Part shown: positions 19,301 through 28,500 of the stretch, piece by piece
Layout: every line of letters starts with the position of its first letter
How positions within the stretch are numbered: the first letter of the stretch is position 1
Source of the DNA: Nemertoderma westbladi
Lineage: Eukaryota; Xenacoelomorpha; Nemertodermatida; Nemertodermatidae
Length of the DNA stretch: 64,000 nt
Assembly: GCA_032718475.1 (NCBI GenBank)
Contig: JAUCBJ010000802.1
Location: forward strand, 20,916-84,915
Direction: 5' to 3'
Notes under the pieces: model-generated
Database searches by the model: none
Told to the model about the DNA's origin: nothing
What the model saw: only the letters and a program-made list of their open reading frames with translations
Position numbers and translations under genes: made by a program

Positions 19301-21511
19301 GACTACCATCCTCAGTTTACCTTTCTTCGGGTCTAAAGCTACGTGGAGTGGCAGGTAGTATGTCCTGTCCGTGTTCGGTTCGTCGACCGGTAACTCCGCG
19401 GCCCATCCCTTCTCGACGTACTTCTTGATCGTTTTGTGAATGTACTCGTTCTTCTCGGGGCTCCGTTGTAGTGTTTGTTTCAGCTTGCGGAGTCTCGTGA
19501 GTACCATCCCTCTATTATCGGGTAGCGGTATCTTCGGTAGTTTCCATACCATTCCTATTGTATACCGCCCCTCATCACACGTCATCAATTCCTCCACACT
19601 TTGTAGAGCCTGCTTGTCTTCTACCGAGGTCCCGACCCCGGTTTCTTTCAGTCCCTCGAAGTCTTGTCTGAGCAGTCTTTTAAGCTGCTCCTCTGCTCCG
19701 TTGTCACCCATTTCCTGCATTGTTCCCGCGAACATGCATCCTGATGTCTCCGACATCCTGAATGGTATCTTGCTCTTAATTGGACCACTCAGCGTCCACC
19801 CGAAAGGCGTTAATATGGCCACCGGGTCGCTCTGCTTGTCTTCGCCGACGACCGTTTGCATTCTCTCGTGGGCCGTTGGGCAGTCCATGCCTACTATGAT
19901 GGATACCTTCCTAACGTCCACGTCTGGGATTGAGAAGTCAATGTTGTCCAGGAATTTGTATTGCTCGACCTCGATGTTGGTTGGCCGCCTGGCATTGATG
20001 TTAATTGACTCTATTACTTGGATGGGGTCGATGGTTGCCCCATAATCGCATCCTGGTGCCACTGCTGCAATTGCGCACCGTCCTGTCCTCATCTCTAGGA
20101 TCTCGTCTTTGCTAGAGATGGTTGTCACCGCCATCCTGCTTGGCCTCGTTCTCAACCCTATTTCTTCAGCTACCCATTCCTCAACTAATGTGAAGGCAGC
20201 TCCACTATCAACCAGCATTAGTGTTGTTACTGATCGATTGCCTTCCCCGATCACTCGTACTGGTACTACTCCAAGTAACACCGTGCCTCTCTTCTTCGCC
20301 CCTACTGTGCTCGTTGCCATCGTCTGGCCTCTCCTTTGGCCAAACTTGACCGGCTTCTCTTGGCATTCCCTGGCCTTGTGTCCACTCTTCACACATCGTG
20401 AGCAGATTTTATTGCTCGACGCGTAATCTATCTGGTCTTGTCTCGGTAGCGCCTGCCAGTACCTGCAATTCATAGTTTTATGAAGCGCATTTGCGTGTAA
20501 CTGGCATTTGCTCTTTGGGTCGTAGCCCTCTTTATACAATGCATTGCGTATCGCAGTTATGTTCGTACCAAAGTCCCTACTATTCTTATTGACTGGGTTT
20601 GGCCTACTGGACGTACTGGGGTTATGTTTGTTCATGTTGTTATTGTTCCCCTGTCCGTTCCATGATGTTGTCTTATCTTCGTTTGCCTGTGGACTTGCAG
20701 TCCCCTGCGTCGCTGCGTATGGCAATGATTGTCTGAGCCTCGGCAATGCGTTTGATGTATTGTGCTCTGGTTTGGGCCTGTAGTGATCTGTCTTTGGTCC
20801 CTTTCCCAGGCTATCTTCACTATAGACTGGGTCCGTTATTAGTTCAGCCTCGTAATTTAAGAAGTTTGACATTTCTTCTAAACCTGGTTCCGCACCCTTC
20901 TTGTCTCGGGTGGAGAAAGCGATCTTCCTCCATTTGTTGCGCAGCCAGCTCGGTAGCGCCTGCGCTATCGTGGTGATGTTATTGGACGCGTTGAGCTCGT
21001 ATGGCGCGTCTAGCGTCTTCAGCACGATCAGCGCCTTCTCGACTTTGTTAGCAAACGTCTTAATGCTAACGGGATTATCCTGTAGGCCACCCGATGTTAT
21101 GCCTCTCAGCGTTTGCCTGATGATCTTGGCCGGGTGCCCGTATTCCCTATCCAGTGCCCGCCATGCTGTCGTGAAGCCGCCCTCTATTCCCTGATATTGC
21201 CTCACGATGTCGTATGCTGGGCCTCCCGTGTATACTTGTAGATACTTTAGGCACTCCGCCTGCGTCAAGTTTTTTGTTAGTATTTCGTTACTATACATTC
21301 GCCGAAACTGTAAGTATTCTTCCGGCCTGCTCCCATCGAATTTGAACGGTTCCACGGGTGGTAATTCGATCGTCGTTTTTAACGCATCGATCAACGTGGC
21401 CATCCCCATTGCCTGCGCTTCTAATGGATTCGACGGGTGCTGTATAGTTTCCCCTGTCTGGTGCGGTTCGTCCGTCCTATTTCTTGATCTTCTCTGACTC
21501 GGATATGTCAT
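16304..21511 (-). CDS. P1 ORF C: BEL/Pao Gag (CA/NC)-Pol polyprotein, 1,735 aa
   Basis: It supplies capsid, nucleocapsid and all retrotransposition enzymes. Order: DUF1759 capsid-like domain at residues 55-235; CCHC knuckle 370-383 (CSRCVKSGHKAREC) with a Cys/His cluster before it; aspartic protease LVDSGA with Asp435; RT with motif A Asp779 (CDIEGMF) and YVDD 858-861; RNase H with Asp1046, Glu1088, Asp1117 and Asp1163; integrase zinc domain (His1368/1372 region, Cys1402, Cys1405); integrase core Asp1438, Asp1501, Glu1551; DUF5641 at about 1630-1730. Every expected catalytic residue is present. LGCVERL replaces the usual GGxWERL around the integrase Glu. The ATG at 21511 may not be the true start: the same frame is open up to a poly-G run at 21633-21642 where ORF B ends. 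Confidence 0.95.
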   Translation of the reverse strand: MTYPSQRRSRNRTDEPHQTGETIQHPSNPLEAQAMGMATLIDALKTTIELPPVEPFKFDGSRPEEYLQFRRMYSNEILTKNLTQAECLKYLQVYTGGPAYDIVRQYQGIEGGFTTAWRALDREYGHPAKIIRQTLRGITSGGLQDNPVSIKTFANKVEKALIVLKTLDAPYELNASNNITTIAQALPSWLRNKWRKIAFSTRDKKGAEPGLEEMSNFLNYEAELITDPVYSEDSLGKGPKTDHYRPKPEHNTSNALPRLRQSLPYAATQGTASPQANEDKTTSWNGQGNNNNMNKHNPSTSSRPNPVNKNSRDFGTNITAIRNALYKEGYDPKSKCQLHANALHKTMNCRYWQALPRQDQIDYASSNKICSRCVKSGHKARECQEKPVKFGQRRGQTMATSTVGAKKRGTVLLGVVPVRVIGEGNRSVTTLMLVDSGAAFTLVEEWVAEEIGLRTRPSRMAVTTISSKDEILEMRTGRCAIAAVAPGCDYGATIDPIQVIESININARRPTNIEVEQYKFLDNIDFSIPDVDVRKVSIIVGMDCPTAHERMQTVVGEDKQSDPVAILTPFGWTLSGPIKSKIPFRMSETSGCMFAGTMQEMGDNGAEEQLKRLLRQDFEGLKETGVGTSVEDKQALQSVEELMTCDEGRYTIGMVWKLPKIPLPDNRGMVLTRLRKLKQTLQRSPEKNEYIHKTIKKYVEKGWAAELPVDEPNTDRTYYLPLHVALDPKKGKLRMVVDASAKTDGKCLNDYLLEGPNIYNSCIEVLLRFRNGKHAFTCDIEGMFNQVRVTEEDSDSQRFLWYNGEEEPPVIPAYKMVVQNMGAKSSSFTTTMAVRDTVKGKEDRYSSRAVDMIRRGFYVDDGMESGNTVEEILETGREVRDILKGSGFNLTKFQSSSEEFIKEIEDKKPESTMDNPTTVKGQDMAIKRTESQQKALGIVWDRKTDELKYQLSQEGADTHTKRGYVSYIARIYDPLGLASPLLVTGKQILKRVYKLKDEWDVEVPEDIKKQWSKWTGDLERMGTYNMPRVYFPDGNMTDLDLHMFSDASLEAYGAALYLVQREGPHKPRLAFSKAKSTPPDSASVPKLELTAARLGVRATAYLVDTIPNIVETHYWTDSMVVLGWLHNEKTGYPIFVANRVDEIRASTELERWHYCPTDENPADLLSRGVERHTFLKKKVLWQHGPQFLSDGEAWPPMKKVDPGSEPVSEGEGDSEGEEIYSQMVREIRDMQPGRELCDNPTDKLLSYSSSWYKTKKLVAYWRAFGNFLAGVGKDKKTRTTIDLEGAAKAVIRYEQRKNYGDEVERVGNQQHLRRDSELITLSPQLNEDGILVMNSRVGYNNSIVVPPKPIIIPTGSPIVHQIIWDSHKSILHGGTNRTLTEIRRTYWVKQLRKKVKAVVGQCQTCRRAKKERAVQEMAPLPASRVRQHDPPFTHCGVDMFGPIKIKVMRHTEKRYGIIFVCNNTRAVGIELAQDATASAFINALERFRDRKGGTIAVIYSDNGTNFVGAESEMAEALDILEGEEVRAAMRRRQVKWERRTPCAPHTLGCVERLVGSSKRLMTKLMNTHMVTEDVLRTVLAKCEGIINSRPLYPENDDPESLDVLTPSHFLMERPATIDMRGVDPDDIHSRQSWKVAKAISAEYWRRWVEEYLPTLHKRSKWRKPNRELREGDLVIVTDDTIINNQWRLARVVGTYSDEDGRVRSVEVRIGGKIGAKDRKTYRRAVGKCCLLEGAP

Positions 21512-21623
21512 CGGGGGCAGCGGCCCCCTCCATATGTCTGTATCACACGACCTGTTTTCATCTAGGGGTCTCGTTGTTCTTGTTCCTGTCGGGGTATATT
21601 GTTGATATTGTGATGGGGGAATG

Positions 21624-22637
21624 TCACCCTGTCCCCCCCCCCACCGGTATGTCTGGTACTGGGGTTGATGTTAATATGTTGGGGCCCATACACCTATCCG
21701 CAATAATTCCCCCCTCCCCTGGGTATATGTTATGTCCCTGCATGCTGTAGTCATACTGCTGTGCTGGTACCGGTATAGGCCTATCAGCTTCTGGCCTACT
21801 CGCCGGTATGTATTCCGCGACTTCCGGGTTTAATCCCGTTGTCCGCGCTATCCTATCGCCTACATTGCCTCTCTCAGTATGGCCTACGGTATGTGCAGTA
21901 AGACCTACAGTATGCCCTACAGTCTGCATGTGTTGCTCGGGATCGAAGTTTATTCTTCTCGAATAATCCTCCCCGCGGCTACCGTATTCTCGATCGGTAG
22001 GTATATTCCATCGGAAAGTTTCTCTTCGACCCCCCTCTCCACTGTTTTCATCTTCGTACCGGTACATCGCATACCCCTCTCTCGGCGTGTAATGCGTCTC
22101 ACCGGATCGCATCCCTCCGGGGCGACGGCAATCTCCCGGAGTCCGACCCCACTGACTCTCCGTTCTCATCTCGACTACCGACGGCTCGCTGTCCGTCCTC
22201 GCTCTTCTATCGTTTGCGGCGATACTTCTACTACTGTCTTCCTCTCTTCTCCTATCAGTGGAATATTCCCGCTCACGAGATCTCTCGTCGACCTCCCGGT
22301 TAAACCCCACTGTTCTTCTTTCCTCCTCTGATCGGGCTCGACGCTCCGTCTGCCCTCCCGCGACGTCAACCTGTCTTTCTCTGCTCGATCGCACGTCGCT
22401 GGGGATACTCGCAATCCCCCTATTACTTTCCGTCGCCGGTTGTTGCGGTTTACCTTGTTCGGCCCTCGCATTGTCCGCTGACGGCTGTGGGACACTCTCT
22501 GCCCCCCCCCCCCTCTCGCCGCTAACTCTCTGTTGTGGGGCCCTTGTAGCCCCCCCCCCCCCACCCGCTACACTCCACTTCGCTACCTCTCGCCCCGCTA
22601 CTATATATCTCTCTAGTCGACACATCAACCCTACCAC
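21624..22637 (-). CDS. P1 ORF B: middle part of Gag, charged and disordered
   Basis: No recognised domain. The product would be rich in Arg, Glu, Gly and Ser (REREYSTDRRREEDSS is visible) with short repeats of the type HTVGLTAHTVGHTE near the end. The open frame has no ATG at its left limit (GTG at 22637), so an independent start is doubtful. It overlaps the end of ORF A by 116 bases at a run of 13 G (22550-22562) and runs through a run of 12 G (22502-22513). It closes just after a run of 10 G (21633-21642), beyond which ORF C's frame is open. The simplest view is one polyprotein A-B-C read through frame changes, or disrupted by length errors, at the G runs. Copy B2 keeps the G runs in the same places. 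Confidence 0.7.
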   Translation of the reverse strand: MVGLMCRLERYIVAGREVAKWSVAGGGGGATRAPQQRVSGERGGGAESVPQPSADNARAEQGKPQQPATESNRGIASIPSDVRSSRERQVDVAGGQTERRARSEEERRTVGFNREVDERSREREYSTDRRREEDSSRSIAANDRRARTDSEPSVVEMRTESQWGRTPGDCRRPGGMRSGETHYTPREGYAMYRYEDENSGEGGRRETFRWNIPTDREYGSRGEDYSRRINFDPEQHMQTVGHTVGLTAHTVGHTERGNVGDRIARTTGLNPEVAEYIPASRPEADRPIPVPAQQYDYSMQGHNIYPGEGGIIADRCMGPNILTSTPVPDIPVGGGTG

Positions 22638-24906
22638 AGTCGGGTCTGTTCACCCCCGCCTCTCCCTCTGCTATTGCGTGGCCTTCCAGGCCCTCTACTC
22701 CCTGCCTACCAACTACGCGGCCTACCAGGCCCTCTGCTCCCTGTCTACTAACTACGTGGCCTACCAGGCCCTCTGCTCCCTGTCTACTAACTACGTGGCC
22801 TACCAGGCCCTCTGCTCCCTGGTTACGTAGGCCCGACGTGTTTACATTAATAGCACCCATATTGGAAACGGAATTAATTTGCTCATTTGAAACAAAATCA
22901 TTTGTATTATTCTGCGCGACTACGTTATCTGAATTATTTTGTAAATTCGGGCTAAGATCATTATTTGAATTATTCGAATTATTCTGTGTAATTGCGTTAT
23001 TTAAGTTATTTTGTAGGTCCGAATTCGAGTTATTATTTTGATTATTTGAATTATTTTGCGTAACTACATCAATATTAGGATTATTTTCTACATTAACACT
23101 GGGATTGTTCTGATTTAAATTTAAATTACTACCACCAGGCAAAGTATTTCCTGTAATAAAGGTTTGATTAGCGTTATCCCATACGGTACTATTAATATCA
23201 ACAACGTCTACTGTACCATTATTATTACCCCCCCCGCCCGTACGGTCGCACCAGTTTTGGGTCTGTCGTGCGGTCCCTGTCAGTGGAGTATTAATAAATA
23301 TATCTACGGCCCTCGGCTCCTCAAAAATACTCGAGCCGGCCCCGGTTTCAGACGGCGGTCCCACTCGCACGTATTCCAACTCGTGCTCCCCTCTAATTAT
23401 ATTTCCCGCAAACTCACTCTTCCGTTTCTCTAATTCCTTGCGCTCTTTTTCACTCTCTGCCACTTTCCCCTCACGCTCCTGGGTGTCCTTGATGGCCGAG
23501 TCTGCGGCACTCTTAATGCTCTCCCTTCGTCTCGCCCCACGCTCTTTGCGTTCCTTTTCCTTTCTCGTCTCATATTCCTTGCGTTCCTTTTCCCTTTTTG
23601 CCTCACGTTCCTTGCGTTCCTCTTCCCCTTTTGCCTCACGTTCCTTGCGTTCCTCTTCCCCTTTTGCCTCACGTTCCTTGCGTTCCTCTTCCCCTTTTGC
23701 CTCACGTTCCTTGCGTCCCTCGTCCTCCCTTGCCTCACGTTCCTTGCGTTCCTCGTCCTCCCTTGCCTCACGCTCTCTGCGTTCCCTTTCCTCTCTCGCT
23801 TCACGCTCCCTACACTCCCTTTCCTCTATCTCATCATACTCCCTTAGGCTTTTCAAAGCCCTTTCGGCCCTTTCTCCGGTTTCTCTAAGCAATACCGTTT
23901 CCCTCTCTAACCGCACTCTTCCCTCCTCTAGCCGTTCCTTCATTTCTCTCTGACCTTGCTCTGCCATGCTGAGACGGTATGCGGCTCCTATTTTTCTCAC
24001 CGCTCTTTCTTTCGCGGAGGATGTAGCAGACTTATCGGTTACGACGGACTTCCCCCGCCTTCCCGACCTACTAACTTTCTCCCACTTCCCGGAGCTTTCT
24101 CCGACCGACGAGGCCGAATCCTCGGTGTTAACCTCGGATTCGCCCCCTTCGAGTCCCCTCCAACCCACCGGTTTTACTCCCCGGGCATCGATTAAGTATG
24201 GCCCTATGTACACTGACGCTATGCTAGGTCCCATACTCCCACACTCCCATAGTTCAAACAGTTCGCCTGCAATTCCCTTTGCTATCTCCCCGGCTAGTTC
24301 TCTCTGCCCAAAGCGTATCAGGTAATTTAAGTGTCTATCCGACTCACCTAGTCGCTTTCTCAGTCTCACCTCGTCTACCTTCGCCCCTTCCTTCTTGGCG
24401 TCGTTTATCAGCTTCCGGGTCGCGTTGTAGGCCCGTCGAAGTCGGTCAGAAACCCCGACGTCCTCGTCGCCGACCTCTCCTCCGTCCCTCCGGGTTCGAC
24501 GTCGTACCGGCGGCTCCACCGTCGCCGTTCCGGTGGGCCGTCCGTCGCCCTCGGCCTGTAGCTGGCCGGCGACATCGGTACCGATCTTTCCTCCGTCTCT
24601 TCGCGTCCGGCGTCGCACCGTCGGCCCCACCGGTTCGGTGGGCCGCTCGTCGCCCTCGGCCGGTAGCTGGCCGGCGACATCGGTGCGCCGTCCTCCGTCC
24701 CGTGTCGACTCATCTCCTTCTCCCTCCGTCTCGCTCTCTCTCTCTCTTGGCTCGACTTCGGGTTCCAGGCCCTCCTCGTCCTGTGCTTCCGGTTCGCCCG
24801 TTATCGATGGCTCCGGCGTCGTGGGCCTGTATCGTTTGGTCGCGGCCTCGCGGATCGTTAGGTCTTCGTCCGGGGTCCGCGTCGGTGTCTCGCCCGATTC
24901 ACTCAT
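22522..24906 (-). CDS. P1 ORF A: N-terminal Gag-like protein with charged helix and Asn-rich domain, 794 aa
   Basis: Starts at a true ATG (24906) about 115 bp after the 5' LTR. Segments in order: acidic, Thr/Pro-rich N-terminus; two copies of a roughly 40-residue block with RRRTRRDGG; a short folded-looking region around GPYLIDARGVKPVGW; a long Glu/Arg/Lys helix of about 150 residues with 11-residue repeats (GEEERKEREAK, 33-bp DNA units at about 23520-23800), suited to a single alpha-helix or coiled coil; an Asn/Gln-rich prion-like tract of about 130 residues (LNLNQNNPSV, NNSNNQNNNSNS); and four 13-residue GAEGLVGHVVSRQ-type repeats. No family is recognised. Position and the related ORF in B2 mark it as the first part of Gag. 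It ends nine codons after a 13-G run. Confidence 0.8.
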   Translation of the reverse strand: MSESGETPTRTPDEDLTIREAATKRYRPTTPEPSITGEPEAQDEEGLEPEVEPRERESETEGEGDESTRDGGRRTDVAGQLPAEGDERPTEPVGPTVRRRTRRDGGKIGTDVAGQLQAEGDGRPTGTATVEPPVRRRTRRDGGEVGDEDVGVSDRLRRAYNATRKLINDAKKEGAKVDEVRLRKRLGESDRHLNYLIRFGQRELAGEIAKGIAGELFELWECGSMGPSIASVYIGPYLIDARGVKPVGWRGLEGGESEVNTEDSASSVGESSGKWEKVSRSGRRGKSVVTDKSATSSAKERAVRKIGAAYRLSMAEQGQREMKERLEEGRVRLERETVLLRETGERAERALKSLREYDEIEERECREREAREERERREREAREDEERKEREAREDEGRKEREAKGEEERKEREAKGEEERKEREAKGEEERKEREAKREKERKEYETRKEKERKERGARRRESIKSAADSAIKDTQEREGKVAESEKERKELEKRKSEFAGNIIRGEHELEYVRVGPPSETGAGSSIFEEPRAVDIFINTPLTGTARQTQNWCDRTGGGGNNNGTVDVVDINSTVWDNANQTFITGNTLPGGSNLNLNQNNPSVNVENNPNIDVVTQNNSNNQNNNSNSDLQNNLNNAITQNNSNNSNNDLSPNLQNNSDNVVAQNNTNDFVSNEQINSVSNMGAINVNTSGLRNQGAEGLVGHVVSRQGAEGLVGHVVSRQGAEGLVGRVVGRQGVEGLEGHAIAEGEAGVNRPDCGRVDVSTREIYSSGARGSEVECSGWGGGGYKGPTTES

Positions 24907-25021
24907 CTCGTTTGTGGCTGATGATTCGGCTAGCTAGGTTGCAGTTCTTAGAGTTTAACTAGGGCGGCAGCTCGGTTTTAGTTACTGAGTTTAGCTGGGG
25001 AAGCAACACCGATTTAGTTAC

Positions 25022-25559
25022 TGTGACGGGATCCAGGAGGGATCCCGATTTATCCGTTGTGGTATTTAGTCCACGCGTCCCCGCCGTGTATGAGAGTGAA
25101 ATAAAGATAACTGAGTTCTGAAGTTCGGTGTATAATAATAGGTTATAGGATATAGATATATTGTGAATTATACGGTAGGCGGGATACGGTAACTAAAGTC
25201 CCGTGATCCCCTAACTAAACTAATTGGCTGTACCCTACGCTAGCACTGCTGCACTGAGATAACTGAATCACTGATTAATAGGTTATTGGTTATATTGCAC
25301 GGTGGCCTTACTGCTACTCAATCGATGCCATTCCCCCCTCTGATTGGTTAATACCCTTGTTGGCGCCCCGTGGAGTATTCCCGTTCACTCCACCTGTTCT
25401 CCTTGGGTTAGGGGTTTGGCCCCTGACCCTCTATTGTGTGCTTCCTTCCCACTCTCATTGGGATGGCACGAGTTGGTTAATTGCCCAATCTCGTGGCTCC
25501 CAATATTGCTTATCGGCTAATAACTTTATGGGGTGTTGGCGGGATTGAATAAGCTAACA
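25022..25559 (-). repeat. P1 5' LTR (538 bp)
   Basis: Same sequence as 13866-14403. Transcription would start here, running leftwards. I could not match a tRNA primer-binding site to the leader that follows (25021 downwards). Confidence 0.95.
25290..25298 (-). promoter_or_regulatory. TATA-like element in the P1 5' LTR
   Basis: On the minus strand GTGCAATATAACC. The related LTR of B2 has GTGCAATATATATTACC at the matching place, so the TATA-like core is conserved between diverged LTRs. Confidence 0.4.
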
Positions 25560-28500
25560 GATCTTCCACAGATATACTTCCACTCTGTTTCCTAAAGGAA
25601 TGCCTGTTCACCACCATGGGTGATCTTCCACAGTAAACCCTTCCACTATTTTTCCCAAAGGAATGGCTATTCACCACCATGGGTGATCTTACACAGTAAA
25701 CCCTTCCACTCTGTTTCCTAAAGGAATGCCTGTTCACCACCATGGGTGATCTTCCACAGTAAACCCTTCCACTCCGTTTCCTAAAGGAATGCCTGTTCAC
25801 CCACCACCATGGGTGATCTTCCACAGTAAATCCTTCCACTCTGTTTCCTAAAGGAATGCCTGTTCACCACCATGGGTGATCTTCCACAGTAAACCCTACT
25901 ACTCTGTTTCCTAAAGGAATGCCTGTTCACTACCATGGTTGATCTTCCAAAGATATACTTCCACTCTGTTTCCTAACGGAATGCCTGTTCACTACCATGG
26001 TTGATCTTCCACAGATATACTTCCACACTGTTTCCTAAAGGAATGCCTGTTCACCACCATGGGTGATTGATCTTCCACAGATACACTTCCACTCTGTTTC
26101 CTAAAGGAATGCCTGTTCACCACCATGGGTGATCTTCCACAGTAAATCCTACCACTCTGTTTCCTAACGGAATGCCTGTTCACTACCATGGTTGATCTTC
26201 CACAGATATACTTCCACACTGTTTCCTAAAGGAATGCCTGTTCACCACCATGGGTGATTGATCTTCCACAGATACACTTCCACTCTGTTTCCTAAAGGAA
26301 TGCCTGTTCACCACCATGGGTGATCTTCCACAGTAAATCCTACCACTATGTTTCCTAACGGAATGCCTGTTCACTACCATGGTTGATCTTCCACAGATAT
26401 ACTTCCACACTGTTTCCTAAAGGAATGCCTGTTCACCACCATGGGTGATTGATCTTCCACAGATACACTTCCACTCTGTTTCCTAAAGGAATGCCTGTTC
26501 ACCACCATGGGTGATCTTCCACAGTAAACCCTACTACTCTGTTTCCTAAAGGAATGCCTGTTCACTACCATGGTTGATCTTCCACAGATATACTTCCACT
26601 CTGTTTCCTAACGGAATGCCTGTTCACTACCATGGTTGATCTTCCACAGATATACTTCCACACTGTTTCCTAAAGGAATGCCTGTTCACCACCATGGGTG
26701 ATTGATCTTCCACAGATACACTTCCACTCTGTTTCCTAAAGGAATGCCTGTTCACCACCATGGGTGATCTTCCACAGTAAATCCTACCACTCTGTTTCCT
26801 AACGGAATGCCTGTTCACTACCATGGTTGATCTTCCACAGATATACTTCCACACTGTTTCCTAAAGGAATGCCTGTTCACCACCATGGGTGATTGATCTT
26901 CCACAGATACACTTCCACTCTGTTTCCTAAAGGAATGCCTGTTCACCACCATGGGTGATCTTCCACAGTAAACCCTACTACTCTGTTTCCTAAAGGAATG
27001 CCTGTTCACTACCATGGTTGATCTTCCACAGATATACTTCCACTCTGCTTCCTAAAGGAATGCCTGTTAAACACCATGGGTGATCTTCCACAGATATACT
27101 TCCACTCTGTTTCCTAAAGGAATGCCTCTTCACCACCATGGGTGATCTTCCACAGTAAACCCTTCCACTATTTTTCCCAAAGGAATGGCTATTCACCACC
27201 ATGGGTGATCTTACACAGTAAACCCTTCCACTCTGTTTCCTAAAGGAATGCCTGTTCACCACCATGGGTGATCTTCCACAGTAAACCCTTCCACTCCGTT
27301 TCCTAAAGGAATGCCTGTTCACCACCATGGGTGATCTTCCACAGTAAATCCTTCCACTCTGTTTCCTAAAGGAATGCCTGTTCACCACCATGGGTGATCT
27401 TCCACAGATATACTTCCACTCTGTTTCCTAAAGGAATGCCTGTTCACCACCATGGGTGATCTTCCACAGTAAACCCTTCCACTCTGTTTCCTAAAGGAAT
27501 GCCTGTTCACCACCATGGGTGATCTTCCACAGTAAACACTTCCACTCCGTTTTCTAAAGGAATGCCTGTTCACCACCATGGGTGATCTTCCACAGTAAAC
27601 CCTTCCACTCTGTTTCCTAAAGGAATGCCTGTTCACCACCATGGGTGATCTTCCACAGTAAATCCTACCACTCTGTTTCCTAACGGAATGCCTGTTCACT
27701 ACCATGGTTGATCTTCCACAGATATACTTCCACACTGTTTCCTAAAGGAATGCCTGTTCACCACCATGGGTGATTGATCTTCCACAGATACACTTCCACT
27801 CTGTTTCCTAAAGGAATGCCTGTTCACCACCATGGGTGATCTTCCACAGTAAATCCTACCACTATGTTTCCTAACGGAATGCCTGTTCACTACCATGGTT
27901 GATCTTCCACAGATATACTTCCACACTGTTTCCTAAAGGAATGCCTGTTCACCACCATGGGTGATTGATCTTCCACAGATACACTTCCACTCTGTTTCCT
28001 AAAGGAATGCCTGTTCACCACCATGGGTGATCTTCCACAGTAAACCCTACTACTCTGTTTCCTAAAGGAATGCCTGTTCACTACCATGGTTGATCTTCCA
28101 CAGATATACTTCCACTCTGTTTCCTAACGGAATGCCTGTTCACTACCATGGTTGATCTTCCACAGATATACTTCCACACTGTTTCCTAAAGGAATGCCTG
28201 TTCACCACCATGGGTGATTGATCTTCCACAGATACACTTCCACTCTGTTTCCTAAAGGAATGCCTGTTCACCACCATGGGTGATCTTCCACAGTAAATCC
28301 TACCACTCTGTTTCCTAACGGAATGCCTGTTCACTACCATGGTTGATCTTCCACAGATATACTTCCACACTGTTTCCTAAAGGAATGCCTGTTCACCACC
28401 ATGGGTGATTGATCTTCCACAGATACACTTCCACTCTGTTTCCTAAAGGAATGCCTGTTCACCACCATGGGTGATCTTCCACAGTAAACCCTACTACTCT

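Larger units (their letters stand above)
13866..25559 (-). mobile_element. P1: complete BEL/Pao LTR retrotransposon
   Basis: An 11,694-bp element on the minus strand, bounded by two 538-bp LTRs (TG...CA) that look identical and by a 5-bp target duplication, GATCT (13861-13865 and 25560-25564). It sits inside the minisatellite, whose phase resumes on the other side. Order in the coding direction: 5' LTR, short leader, ORF A, ORF B, ORF C (gag-pol), a 1.9-kb 3' UTR with a hairpin array, polypurine tract, 3' LTR. Integrase C-terminal DUF5641, N-terminal DUF1759 and the 5-bp duplication identify BEL/Pao. Identical LTRs mean a very recent insertion. Confidence 0.95.

Noticed and set aside
16431-24962. 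Many plus-strand ORFs opposite P1 ORFs A-C
   Set aside because: Shadows on the opposite strand of the retrotransposon polyprotein.
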